Origin: Marinicellulosiphila megalodicopiae
GTDB taxonomy: Bacteria > Pseudomonadota > Gammaproteobacteria > Pseudomonadales > Natronospirillaceae
DNA: 64,000 nt
NCBI RefSeq assembly: GCF_045862395.1
Contig: NZ_AP023087.1
Location: 496,001-560,000, forward strand
Reading direction: 5' to 3'
The translations under genes were made by a program, and so were the position numbers. The notes beneath the pieces were generated by a model, which was not told the origin of the DNA, did not search any database, and worked only from the letters and a program-made list of their open reading frames with translations. The first letter of the stretch is position 1. Each line of letters opens with the position of its first letter. Below, piece after piece: positions 54,758 to 62,921 of the stretch.

Positions 54758-56500
54758 TTATGTTCTCTCCGTTTTGCTTAAAAACATGTCGTTCATTTTG
54801 CCCATAGGTACTTGCATTGGGTAAACGTGTTCTTTTTTATTAACCATGACATCAACAAAAACCACTTTGTCTTTCACTGCAATTGCTTCACGCAATTTGC
54901 TTTCAAGTTCGCTGGCTTTTTCGATGCGTATTCCGCAATGACCGTAACTTTCTGCAAGTTTTATGAAGTCTGGTAATGAATCCATATACGAGCTTGAATA
55001 ACGTGATTCATAGTTCATGTCTTGCCATTGTTTAACCATGCCTAAGTAGCCATTGTTTAAACATAAAATCACAACACCTAAACCGTATTGTTTACAGGTT
55101 GATAATTCTTGAATGTTCATTTGAATTGAACCTTCACCTGTTACACAAATTACGTGCTTGTCTGGAAATTCTAATTTAACGCCCATCGCTGCTGGTAAAC
55201 CAAAACCCATGGTGCCTAAGCCGCCAGAGTTGATCCAACGATTCGGTTTATTAAATTTGTAATATTGCGCCGCAAACATTTGGTGCTGGCCCACATCACT
55301 GGTGACATAAGCATCGCCTTGCGTGACTTTTGAAATCATCTCAATAACGGCTTGCGGATGAATCAACTCAAGATCATCACCTTGGTAACGACCACCATGA
55401 CGTTTACGCCATTGGTTAATTTGTTCCCACCACGCTGCGTGTGCTTCTTTTTCCAATTCAATTTTGCTGGTTTTGATCAGTGCAATCATGTCTTTTAAAA
55501 CAGGTTTTACTGGGCCAACAATCGGCACGTCTACGTCTACTGTTTTAGAGATAGAAGCAGGGTCGATATCGATGTGAACAATCTTAGCGTTTGGACAGAA
55601 TTTTTTAGGATCATTGGTCACACGATCATCAAAACGCGCGCCAATTGCTAGGATAAAATCCGAATTGTGCATGGTTTCGTTTGCTTCGTAAGATCCGTGC
55701 ATCCCTAACATACCAATGAACTGTTCGTCAGTACCAGGAAATCCACCTAATCCCATTAACGTGTTGGTTACTGGGTAGTTTAAATAATGCGCAAGTTCAA
55801 TCAATTCTTCAGACGCTTTGCCCAAAATCACACCGCCGCCTGTATAAATAACTGGGCGTTTTGCTTTCATGATTAGGTTAACGGCTTTTTTGATTTGACC
55901 TGAGTGCCCTTTGGTTACCGGATTATAAGATCGCATTTTGATCTTGTCTGGCATTTCATAAGGGAATTTTTCATTCGGTGCAGTCATGTCTTTTGGAATG
56001 TCGATCACAACCGGACCTGGACGACCACTTTGCGCAATGTAGAACGCTTTTTTAATGATCGCTGGAATATTTTTAGGATTGGTCACGCTGATATTGTGCT
56101 TAACAATAGGACGTGAAATACCAATCATATCGGTTTCTTGGAACGCATCGCCACCGATTAAATGACTAGGTACTTGGCCTGTAATCACAACCATAGGAAT
56201 GGAATCCATATAAGCAGTTGCGATACCCGTTACAGCGTTTGTAGCCCCTGGGCCACTGGTTACTAATACGACACCTGCTTTACCGGTTGCACGTGCGTAA
56301 CCGTCTGCCATGTGAGTAGCGGCTTGTTCGTGACGTACTAGAATATGTTTGATTTTTTCTTGGCGATGTATTGCATCATAAATATGTAATACAGATCCAC
56401 CAGGATAGCCATAAATGGCAGAAATACCCTCATCAGATAGGGCTTTCATTAGAAGTTCACCACCAGAGAAAAGCTCCGGTTGAATAGTTTTTTCGCTCAT
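54758..56500 (-). CDS. ilvI: Acetolactate synthase large (catalytic) subunit, biosynthetic
   Basis: 580 residues, ThDP- and FAD-binding. It condenses pyruvate with pyruvate or 2-ketobutyrate at the first step of valine, leucine and isoleucine synthesis. Seen: IYGYPGGSVLHIYDAI with the catalytic-pocket RHEQAATHMADGYARATGK (the Glu), DVGQHQMFAAQYYKF and the ThDP motif VTGEGSIQMNIQELSTCKQYGLGVVI with NNGYLGMVKQWQ. Overlaps none of its neighbours; first gene of the ilvIH operon, whose 465-bp leader is unusually long and contains a terminator hairpin. Size matches IlvI (574) or ILVB. Confidence 0.96.
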   Translation of the reverse strand: MSEKTIQPELFSGGELLMKALSDEGISAIYGYPGGSVLHIYDAIHRQEKIKHILVRHEQAATHMADGYARATGKAGVVLVTSGPGATNAVTGIATAYMDSIPMVVITGQVPSHLIGGDAFQETDMIGISRPIVKHNISVTNPKNIPAIIKKAFYIAQSGRPGPVVIDIPKDMTAPNEKFPYEMPDKIKMRSYNPVTKGHSGQIKKAVNLIMKAKRPVIYTGGGVILGKASEELIELAHYLNYPVTNTLMGLGGFPGTDEQFIGMLGMHGSYEANETMHNSDFILAIGARFDDRVTNDPKKFCPNAKIVHIDIDPASISKTVDVDVPIVGPVKPVLKDMIALIKTSKIELEKEAHAAWWEQINQWRKRHGGRYQGDDLELIHPQAVIEMISKVTQGDAYVTSDVGQHQMFAAQYYKFNKPNRWINSGGLGTMGFGLPAAMGVKLEFPDKHVICVTGEGSIQMNIQELSTCKQYGLGVVILCLNNGYLGMVKQWQDMNYESRYSSSYMDSLPDFIKLAESYGHCGIRIEKASELESKLREAIAVKDKVVFVDVMVNKKEHVYPMQVPMGKMNDMFLSKTERT

Positions 56501-56674
56501 ATAGTTGCCAAAAAATTATCGTATAGGGGTTGGGAGGACAACAGCGTTTCGGTAAAAACACCATGCCGCACCAGTCAATCGGGATTGCTCAACGCCTTCT
56601 CATATCAGAGATAACACCACGTTAACCAACCTCAGACATTCACTTGGTCTGCCTAAACTTAGGTTCAATTTTTT

Positions 56675-56705
56675 TTCGACGTTATCAAAAGTGATAAATG
56701 TCGAA
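56675..56705. promoter_or_regulatory. Paired palindromes in the ilvI leader
   Basis: TTCGACgTTATCA (56675-56687) pairs with TGATAAaTGTCGAA (56692-56705), a 12-bp near-perfect hairpin, with no T tract. Twelve bases away lies the perfect palindrome CCTAAACTTAGG (56652-56663). Both lie between the attenuator-like hairpin and the ilvI start. They may be operators or RNA structures; which is unclear. Confidence 0.5.
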
Positions 56706-56820
56706 ACGGATAAGCTAGATTATGGCCATATCTTTTAAATATGAAGCCCAAACAGAATGTAGTTTGTCTGTTTGATGGGACCGATTTTGATACTAAACCG
56801 ATCTTTTGCAGTTAACTGCT

Positions 56821-56877
56821 CTAGATAAAAAAACCGCACTCAAATATTGGCGCGGCTCTAGCGTGCAATTTTGGCAT
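56821..56877 (-). CDS. Possible leader peptide (18 aa) upstream of ilvI
   Basis: Encodes MPKLHARAAPIFECGFFI, preceded by AGAGGA. Its final codons overlap a terminator hairpin (56827-56858), the layout of a transcription attenuation leader. The peptide is not rich in Ile, Leu or Val, unlike known ilv leaders, so translation-sensing of those amino acids is doubtful. Confidence 0.4.
   Translation of the reverse strand: MPKLHARAAPIFECGFFI
56827..56858 (-). terminator. Attenuator-like terminator in the ilvI leader
   Basis: On the minus strand GCCGCGCC..AA pairs with TT..GAGTGCGGT (with G-T pairs) and ends in seven Ts. It lies about 330 bp before the ilvI start and about 100 bp downstream of the opposite cobU start, so it can only stop ilvI-directed transcripts. 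Confidence 0.6.
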
Positions 56878-56965
56878 TTATCCTCTTAAAGTCAACGACA
56901 AACGGACTTTTTATGTAAAATTTGTTTAAATAATCAACTAATTATACAAATATATGAAATAAACC

Positions 56966-57535
56966 ATGTTACAACTGATTTTAGGCGGCACTCGTTCTGG
57001 AAAATCTCAATACGCAGAAGCGCAGATAAACCTGTTAGAAACCCAATATCCAAAATCCACAATCACTTATATTGCTACGGCTGAATTATTTGACGAAGGC
57101 ATGCAACAACGCGCCGATGTTCATGCTAAACGCAGACCCAGTCATTGGCAGTTATTGGAATCCCCCGTTGAATTAACCAGTACTTTAAATACTTTAAATC
57201 ATTCTAATCGTATTATTTTGGTGGACTGTTTAACGTTGTGGTTGAACAACCAAATGTATTATTTGTCACAGCAGTCAGACATTCAAAACAAATCACCGTC
57301 TAAACCAATTCAGTCAAGTTTAAATAAATGCTTTGATGACCTATTGCACTGTCTTCAAAACCACAAAGCCAATATTGTGCTGGTCTCAAACGAAGTGGGG
57401 CTTGGCATTTTACCAATGGACAAATCCACAAGAGAATTTGCAGATTACGCGGGCACATTAAATCAAAAAATAGCGGCAGTGGCTGACAAAGCATGTTTAA
57501 TTGTTTCAGGTCTGCCCATCCATTTAAAAAATTAA
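56966..57535 (+). CDS. cobU: Adenosylcobinamide kinase / adenosylcobinamide-phosphate guanylyltransferase
   Basis: 189 residues. It phosphorylates adenosylcobinamide and attaches GMP, in the last steps of cobalamin synthesis or salvage. P-loop LILGGTRSGKSQYAE (4-18), the His-Arg-Arg-Pro block HAKRRPSHWQLLESP (guanylylation His), TLWLNNQM and VSNEVGLGILPMDKSTREFADYAGTLNQ are all present. No other cobalamin genes lie nearby, so it may serve cobinamide salvage here. Divergent from ilvI; no B12 riboswitch was seen in the shared leader. Confidence 0.94.
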   Translation: MLQLILGGTRSGKSQYAEAQINLLETQYPKSTITYIATAELFDEGMQQRADVHAKRRPSHWQLLESPVELTSTLNTLNHSNRIILVDCLTLWLNNQMYYLSQQSDIQNKSPSKPIQSSLNKCFDDLLHCLQNHKANIVLVSNEVGLGILPMDKSTREFADYAGTLNQKIAAVADKACLIVSGLPIHLKN

Positions 57536-57544
57536 GGTTATATC

Positions 57545-58327
57545 ATGAATCGTTTATTCCATTATTTTTCTAGTGTTGCTGGACTTGTTAATAAATCGAA
57601 ATCACTATCTGTGCCTATTTTTAGTTCTGTTTTAAAGGTCATGTTACGCTTAATGACACTCTCCACAACACTCTCCACAACACTCTTAATGACAATCTCA
57701 ATGACAGCAAGCGCAACAAGTGATGTCACATCAACAGAAAATATCAAAACACAATTGCAACAGATGATTTATCCAATATACGTACCGTACCAAGAAACCG
57801 AAACCCGATTTGAAGACGATGAAAAAACCACAACTGTTGCGTTAATTACTCCCGATACAGATCCAAATTGGAAATTAATATCCGTTAATGGACAAACACC
57901 TTCAAAAAAAGACATCAAAAATTATAAAAAGAAAATCGAAAAACAAATTGAGGACAATGAAAAAGATCCGTTGTCATCGATCTTAAATGTATCGACATTA
58001 CAAATTTTTGAAAGCAAAGAAGATGAAACGATTTATGCATTTGATCCGTTGTTTAGTGACTTTAATGACGACGCATCTAAAAATTTAACGGGGCGTGTGT
58101 TTGTGAATATGGATAATAAAATCACACGAATTGAAATTAATGCGCCGTTTTCTTTTTCACCTGTGTTTGGAGCAAAAATTAATCGGTTTTCAATTAATTA
58201 TAATTTAGATTATTACAAGCAAAAGGCGTATATCACCGATTATGAATTGGATATTAATATTAAAATTGGTGGATTTAAAACGTTAGAAATGCAAGCAGAA
58301 GCTATGTATACCGATTTAAAATGGTAA
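57545..58327 (+). CDS. Exported hypothetical protein, 260 aa
   Basis: Ten bases after cobU, with AAGG as ribosome site. A long N-region of about 30 residues precedes a hydrophobic stretch (VLKVMLRLMTLSTTLSTTLLMTISMTASATS) partly encoded by a 12-bp duplication (57656-57679), probably a signal peptide with cleavage at ASA-TS. The mature protein is charged (TRFEDDEKTT; KKKIEKQIEDNEKDP) then beta-rich with alternating strands (FSFSPVFGAKINRFSINYNLDYY). No family recognised. Function unknown. Confidence 0.55.
   Translation: MNRLFHYFSSVAGLVNKSKSLSVPIFSSVLKVMLRLMTLSTTLSTTLLMTISMTASATSDVTSTENIKTQLQQMIYPIYVPYQETETRFEDDEKTTTVALITPDTDPNWKLISVNGQTPSKKDIKNYKKKIEKQIEDNEKDPLSSILNVSTLQIFESKEDETIYAFDPLFSDFNDDASKNLTGRVFVNMDNKITRIEINAPFSFSPVFGAKINRFSINYNLDYYKQKAYITDYELDINIKIGGFKTLEMQAEAMYTDLKW
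57656..57679 (+). repeat. 12-bp tandem duplication in a signal-peptide region
   Basis: Two identical ACACTCTCCACA units in the h-region of the exported protein at 57545, encoding repeated TLST. In-frame. Confidence 0.88.
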
Positions 58328-58342
58328 CTAAATGTTCAAAAC

Positions 58343-58379
58343 AAAAAGGCAGAGATTTTTCAATCTCTGCCTTTTTTTT
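58343..58379. terminator. Bidirectional intrinsic terminator
   Basis: AAAAAGGCAGAGA pairs with TCTCTGCCTTTTTTT over an 8-base loop. Ends the exported-protein gene, and lies at the end of the CopC-like gene on the other strand. Confidence 0.9.
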
Positions 58380-58420
58380 AAAATAAAATCAGCCATCAAT
58401 AAACTCAGCCATCAATAAAA

Positions 58421-58780
58421 TCATCTATAAATAAATTCAATAATCATCTCATCTAAATGCCCATCAGAATTTAACGCTTTCCATTTCAGTTGCACCATGC
58501 CTTTGTTAAATGTGGGTAAATTGACTGTGTGTAATTCATTCATCAACAGTGAGCGTTTAAAGCGTACTTTTGTCCACTTGCTTTGATAGTCTTCGGTTAT
58601 GTCGCGATAACTGACTTCTAATAATCTTGAAGGCTGAGAAAAACTAAGCTGCCAAAAATTTGGAACCTCTTTAACAATGCTTTGATCAGGAATATTACTG
58701 TTTACTTCAAAATAATGCGCTTGTAACAACGGACTACAAACCATAATTAAGAAGGCGAAAAGCTTAGGATTCAACCGCAT
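58421..58780 (-). CDS. CopC-like copper-resistance domain protein
   Basis: 119 residues with a signal peptide (LNPKLFAFLIMVCSPLLQA, cleavage QA-HYF). The mature N-terminal residue would be His, and DGHLDE lies at the end, matching the N-terminal His and the 'DGH' Cu(II) site of CopC proteins; the middle has FSQPSRLLEVSYRDI and VNLPTFNKGMVQLKWKALN. The Met-rich Cu(I) site of plasmid CopC is absent. A periplasmic copper carrier is plausible. There is no CopD partner beside it. Ends in a shared terminator; 30 bp downstream of the lectin lipoprotein. Confidence 0.72.
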   Translation of the reverse strand: MRLNPKLFAFLIMVCSPLLQAHYFEVNSNIPDQSIVKEVPNFWQLSFSQPSRLLEVSYRDITEDYQSKWTKVRFKRSLLMNELHTVNLPTFNKGMVQLKWKALNSDGHLDEMIIEFIYR

Positions 58781-58809
58781 AAATTAACGCCACGAGTTAA
58801 ACGTTCCAT

Positions 58810-60615
58810 TTACTTAAGTACTGCGTCATTAGTACAAGGCGATGGAGAATATAATCCTGCTGAAAACTCCATATTGTCTATATTAGGTAATCCGCCGTTG
58901 CCTGTGGCTTTTAGCTCAATGTTGTTCTCGCCTGCAAATAATGACAGCTGTACATCGAGTATTTGCCAGTCATCCCAAGTAGCTGTTTGACTAAACGTAA
59001 GGTCGCTTAGTGCTTCGTTATTTACATAAAACGTCGCTGCGCGGTTGTCTGTACTGGCATTGGCATAACGAATGGCTATGTTTGCCGTGGTGTCTTCTTT
59101 AACGTGAATTTTCATTGAAATATATGAATCAATCACGTTAGTTGTATTAGAGTAGCCATTGCCATTAAAGCCAGTCCATTCACTTTCAACCACACCAAAT
59201 ACATCACACCAGCCGGTGTCGTACTCTTCTAAGAGCAAATTAGACATGGATTTTAGAGGTTGTAAATCACCTGCTTGATCCATACCTGTAAAAAAACAAG
59301 GGGTTTGGGTTGCGTTTATAAACCATCGTTGTAATGGGGTGTCGCTGTCTTGGCTAACGACTAAATCGGCGGCACTATGAGTTGCCAATGCAGTAAGTAC
59401 ACGCCCTGATCCGATGTCGACAATTTTGACAGGACCATCAGCGTGAGTTTGTTCGATGCGCCAGGCAGATGGAATAAACGTAACCACAACTTGCGTGTTG
59501 TCTGCATTTGCATCCTGGGCCACGGATAAATATAAACCTGAGTTACGCACTTTTATGCGCCACTGGTTTTGCCCTACGGATTCAAACATAAAGGTTTGAT
59601 GGTCGCCGTTATTGAATCCCCATAACTGCGCGTCGGTGTTGTCGTTGTCGTTACCTGCTGCAATATCAATGGATTTAGCCGCACTTAAGTTTTCAATATG
59701 GTAATACATGCCATTTTGGATAGGATCAACACAGCTGCTGTTGGCAGGCTCAAGTGGTGCATAAGGGATGTAGACTTTTTCGCCAACAGCAGACGTAATA
59801 ACAAGTTGATCGCGGTTAAATGTCCCGACACTGGTTGCACAGGTTTGATCAACTGGATTAAACGCCCAGCGCTGAGTGGCTAGATGCCCTTCGTTTTGTT
59901 GAGTGATTGGAGAAAACGGCTCAGAATTTTCAAGGGTTAACGTTAATCCGCTATGGGCAGGTATCACTCGCCAAGGCTGATTGGCATGATCACGCTGCAC
60001 ATAAAAACCAAGGGTCGTAAAGGCCTGTTCAAAAATACCACCACGAGCAGAAACATTACTTTGAATAGTTAACGCAAGATCGGAATGCACAGCAGTAAAC
60101 TGCCATAAATCGTCCCCTAAATCAGTGGCAACAAATTGCTGATTCGTTGCGTTTAAATCTTCCCACACAATAATATCAGCGCCAGCAAAAGGGCTGACGC
60201 CATATACATCCCAAACCAGATTGTTTTCAATGCTATGTATTTGGTAAGTAGTGCCCGATTGCAATGGATCTAAACAAAAATCAAAATGAGTGACAACATC
60301 AGTTTGAGTCGATGTGTTTGGGTTATCTATTTGGGTCGCGGTTTGTGTTTGGGTTTGAGTTTGAGTTTGTGTGCTTGAATTCCCCGTTTCAGTTTCAGTC
60401 TCAGTCTCCGTTTCAGTGGCACTAGAGTTTGAATTCGTATCGGTGAGTGTATCCGTATCCGTAAGATTGGATTCAGTCTGGGTCGAAACATTGCCAGTAT
60501 CGGTTTGAGTTTGTTCTAAATTAGATGTGTCAGAAGGGGAGTCAGTTAATTCAAAACAGCCTGAAGTGCTGAGCATCACTAAGGTAATCGATGTGACTAA
60601 TATTTTAACATTCAT
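58810..60615 (-). CDS. Lectin lipoprotein: two ricin-type domains and a CBM6/35-like domain
   Basis: 601 residues. Lipobox STSGC-FE (Cys20). A Thr/Glu/Gln/Asn linker (QTQTQTQTQTATQ and others, about 35-110) leads to a ricin-type beta-trefoil (about 110-265, with QxW-like repeats NQQFVATDL, NQPWRVIP and TQRWAFNP), a second (about 285-445, with QTFMFESVG, NQWRIKVR, SAWRIEQ and LQRWFINA) and a CBM6/CBM35-like C-terminal domain (about 470-595, VVESEWTGFNGNGYSNTTN). No catalytic domain. It probably binds polysaccharide at the surface. It is the one of the four large lipoproteins here with only binding parts. Confidence 0.78.
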   Translation of the reverse strand: MNVKILVTSITLVMLSTSGCFELTDSPSDTSNLEQTQTDTGNVSTQTESNLTDTDTLTDTNSNSSATETETETETETGNSSTQTQTQTQTQTATQIDNPNTSTQTDVVTHFDFCLDPLQSGTTYQIHSIENNLVWDVYGVSPFAGADIIVWEDLNATNQQFVATDLGDDLWQFTAVHSDLALTIQSNVSARGGIFEQAFTTLGFYVQRDHANQPWRVIPAHSGLTLTLENSEPFSPITQQNEGHLATQRWAFNPVDQTCATSVGTFNRDQLVITSAVGEKVYIPYAPLEPANSSCVDPIQNGMYYHIENLSAAKSIDIAAGNDNDNTDAQLWGFNNGDHQTFMFESVGQNQWRIKVRNSGLYLSVAQDANADNTQVVVTFIPSAWRIEQTHADGPVKIVDIGSGRVLTALATHSAADLVVSQDSDTPLQRWFINATQTPCFFTGMDQAGDLQPLKSMSNLLLEEYDTGWCDVFGVVESEWTGFNGNGYSNTTNVIDSYISMKIHVKEDTTANIAIRYANASTDNRAATFYVNNEALSDLTFSQTATWDDWQILDVQLSLFAGENNIELKATGNGGLPNIDNMEFSAGLYSPSPCTNDAVLK

Positions 60616-60756
60616 GTTAATAACCCTAAATTTGAAGTGCTCAATAGCAAATTTAAGTCAACACCAAAGTGAAGTACCCTTAAATCAGACCAGATGAAAT
60701 ACCGTTTTTAACTGTGCTAAGCAAAATGTGCCCATCACAAGATTTTGTATGGCTTA

Positions 60757-60792
60757 TGTAGTGTGTGTAGTGTGTATAGTGTGTATAGTGCG
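60757..60792. repeat. 9-bp tandem repeat, four copies
   Basis: TGTAGTGTG, TGTAGTGTG, TATAGTGTG, TATAGTGCG in the 358-bp gap between the lectin gene and the first REP. Nothing else is seen in the gap. Confidence 0.85.
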
Positions 60793-60974
60793 CCTATTAT
60801 TATTGTTATTGTTTTTATGAACAACGATTTTCTACTTTATATCCAGCTTTTGAGAAGTCATTAACAAATGCGCAGTAAATAGCGAGTTTTAAAGCGTGTA
60901 ATCGACTCATGGTGAGTAATTGAAGTTTACAAAATACAACAATAATCACCTTTATATACACAAAAAAACCACCC

Positions 60975-61117
60975 TGTAGGTTCCGGATTCGTTCGGAAAA
61001 GGCAATCCAAATCTGTAGGTTCGGGATTCATTCCGAAAAAACAAACATCACCCTGTAGGTTCGGGATTCATTCCGAAAAAACAATCTAAATCCTGTAAAT
61101 TCCGGATTCGTTCCGAA
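60975..61117. repeat. REP cluster left of RAYT copy 1
   Basis: Four plus-oriented REPs (60975, 61014, 61054 and 61094) with the form TGTAG + G/A + stem. Stem arms read TTCCG/CGGAA (first), TTCGG/CCGAA (second, third) and TTCCG/CCGAA (fourth, one mismatch). Spacers are 39-40 bp apart and end in AAAAAACAAAC-type sequence. Confidence 0.88.
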
Positions 61118-61714
61118 AAAACAAACCAATTCATAAAAACCCCAACCATAAACCCATCACAAATATTTCGAATCCCAATACGGATACGATTTCACATCGT
61201 CCACCAATTTTTTTCTTAACGGGTTTGCCACTATATAACGCGCAATGCTTTTGATGTTTTCATCTTTTCTAACGGCTCGTTCAAAATATTGTTTTTGCCA
61301 AAGCTGTCCTGTTCTTGCTAAATGTTGATTAATTAAAAAAGCACTTCTGCCTTTTAAATCACTCACCACTTGGTTTAATGATTGATTATTGAATTGTACC
61401 AAACCATGAAAATGATCAGGCATCAAAACCCAAGTTAACCATTGCGCATCAGTTGTGTTTTCATTGATTTGTATCTGTCTGCAAAATTTAGCAGCAGTTG
61501 AAAAACTATCAAAGTAGGGAATTCTGTTGAAGGTATTAAACGTAATAAAATAGATATGACCATTTAATGAGACACGTCCTTTTTTCAAATCTGCCCACGG
61601 CATAATGTTTCCTTAACATTAAAATGAATTTTGAGTTTAGAATAAAACCAAAAAACATCAAGCCAATAAAAAACCAAAACATTCCGAAAAACACCTGTAG
61701 GTTCGGGATTCATT
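61111..61714. repeat. Tandem duplication unit, copy 1 (RAYT region)
   Basis: About 604 bp carrying RAYT copy 1 and its flanks, nearly identical (about four base differences in the gene) to 62318-62921 at an offset of exactly 1207 bp. The space between copies consists of REP material, so the repeat period includes one transposase and a REP cluster. Confidence 0.85.
61157..61603 (-). CDS. REP-associated tyrosine transposase (RAYT), copy 1
   Basis: 148 residues of the Y1 HUH (IS200/IS605-like) family. Seen: the HUH motif MPDHFHGLVQ (His-Phe-His), KGRSAFLINQHLARTGQLWQKQYFERAVR, and the Tyr nucleophile candidate in IARYIVANPLRKK. Such enzymes cut and move the REP palindromes that flank them and are usually single-copy, domesticated genes. 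REP heads at both sides begin with GTAG, the tetranucleotide typically recognised by these enzymes. Intact. The start is the ATG at 61603 after CATTAAGGAAAC (AAGGAA ribosome site). Confidence 0.9.
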   Translation of the reverse strand: MPWADLKKGRVSLNGHIYFITFNTFNRIPYFDSFSTAAKFCRQIQINENTTDAQWLTWVLMPDHFHGLVQFNNQSLNQVVSDLKGRSAFLINQHLARTGQLWQKQYFERAVRKDENIKSIARYIVANPLRKKLVDDVKSYPYWDSKYL

Positions 61715-61973
61715 CGGAAAAGGGTATCCAAATCTGTAGGTTCCGGATTCATTCCGAAAAGGGTATCCAAATCTGTAGGTTCCGGATTCATTCGGAAAAA
61801 ACAAACCAAATCTTTAAAAATCCAAACCTCACAATGAATCTCAACCTGTAGGTTCGGGATTTATTCCGAAAAAACAAACCAAATCTTTAAAAACCAAACC
61901 CTCGGAATGAATCTCAACCTGTAAGTTCGGGATTCATTCCGAAAAGGCTATCCAACCTGTAGGTTCCGGATTC

Positions 61974-62022
61974 ATCGTCACATGGATGTGACTAATTAGA
62001 ATTGTGCCTGGAGCGTGCAATC
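61974..62022. repeat. 49-bp hairpin element nested in a REP, copy 1
   Basis: Insert between GGATTC and GTTCGGAA of a REP. It contains GTCACA tgga TGTGAC (perfect 6-bp arms), then ATTAGAATTGTGCCTGGAGC and GTGCAATC. Except for one base (GCGTGC versus GCATGC) it is the same as 62228-62276. Confidence 0.85.
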
Positions 62023-62227
62023 GTTCGGAAAAACAAACCAAATCTTTAAAAACAAAATTTGTTGAAAACCTCAAAATGAATCCCGAACCTACAATATAAA
62101 ATATACCTCAACCTGTAAATTCCGGATTCATTCGGAAAAAACAAACCAAATCTTTAAAAACCAAAACCTCAAAATGAATCCCGAACCTACAATATAAAAT
62201 ATACCTCAACCTGTAGGTTCCGGATTC

Positions 62228-62276
62228 ATCGTCACATGGATGTGACTAATTAGAATTGTGCCTGGAGCATGCAATC
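62228..62276. repeat. 49-bp hairpin element nested in a REP, copy 2
   Basis: Same element as at 61974, at the same point of the REP (after GGATTC), followed by GTTCCGAA. One base difference in the body. Confidence 0.85.
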
Positions 62277-62317
62277 GTTCCGAAAAAACAAACATCACCC
62301 TGTAGGTTCGGGATTCA

Positions 62318-62921
62318 TTCCGAAAAAACAAACCAATTCATAAAAACCCCAACCATAAACCCATCACAAATATTTCGAATCCCAATAAGGATACGATTTC
62401 ACATCGTCCACCAATTTTTTTCTTAACGGGTTTGCCACTATATAACGCGCAATGCTTTTGATGTTTTCATCTTTTCTAACGGCGCGTTCAAAATATTGTT
62501 TTTGCCAAAGCTGTCCTGTTCTTGCTAAATGTTGATTAATTAAAAAAGCACTTCTGCCTTTTAAATCACTCACCACTTGGTTTAATGATTGATTATTGAT
62601 TTGTACCAAACCATGAAAATGATCAGGCATCAAAACCCAAGTTAACCATTGCGCATCAGTTGTGTTTTCATTGATTTGTATTTGTCTGCAAAATTTAGCA
62701 GCAGTTGAAAAACTATCAAAGTAGGGAATTCTGTTGAAGGTATTAAACGTAATAAAATAGATATGACCATTTAATGAGACACGTCCTTTTTTCAAATCTG
62801 CCCACGGCATAATGTTTCCTTAACATTAAAATGAATTTTGAGTTTAGAATAAAACCAAAAAACATCAAGCCAATAAAAAACCAAAACATTCCGAAAAACA
62901 CCTGTAGGTTCGGGATTCATT
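62318..62921. repeat. Tandem duplication unit, copy 2 (RAYT region)
   Basis: Carries RAYT copy 2 and its flanks; matches 61111-61714 at an offset of 1207 bp. Copy 2 has one REP fewer at its left side. Confidence 0.85.
62364..62810 (-). CDS. REP-associated tyrosine transposase (RAYT), copy 2
   Basis: 148 residues, identical to copy 1 except one residue (LVQINNQ versus LVQFNNQ); four nucleotide differences were counted. All HUH and Tyr motifs are intact. Its presence as a near-identical second copy is unusual, since RAYT genes are normally single. REPs flank it on both sides. Confidence 0.9.
   Translation of the reverse strand: MPWADLKKGRVSLNGHIYFITFNTFNRIPYFDSFSTAAKFCRQIQINENTTDAQWLTWVLMPDHFHGLVQINNQSLNQVVSDLKGRSAFLINQHLARTGQLWQKQYFERAVRKDENIKSIARYIVANPLRKKLVDDVKSYPYWDSKYL

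Larger units (their letters stand above)
61696..62324. repeat. REP cluster between the two RAYT genes
   Basis: Plus-oriented REPs at 61696, 61735, 61774, 61847, 61920, 61958 (interrupted), 62114, 62212 (interrupted) and 62301; minus-oriented at 62071 and 62169. Stems: TTCCG/CGGAA (61774, 62114), TTCGG/CCGAA (61847, 61920, 62301), and mismatched mixtures (61696, 61735). Minus copies face plus copies across short A/T spacers (BIME-like arrangement). The 61958 and 62212 copies are each split by a 49-bp insert. Confidence 0.9.

Noticed and set aside
56966..57020. Cobalamin riboswitch before cobU
   Set aside because: No B12-box-like sequence (GCCACTG-type) was found in the short cobU leader, and most of the region belongs to the ilvI leader on the other strand.
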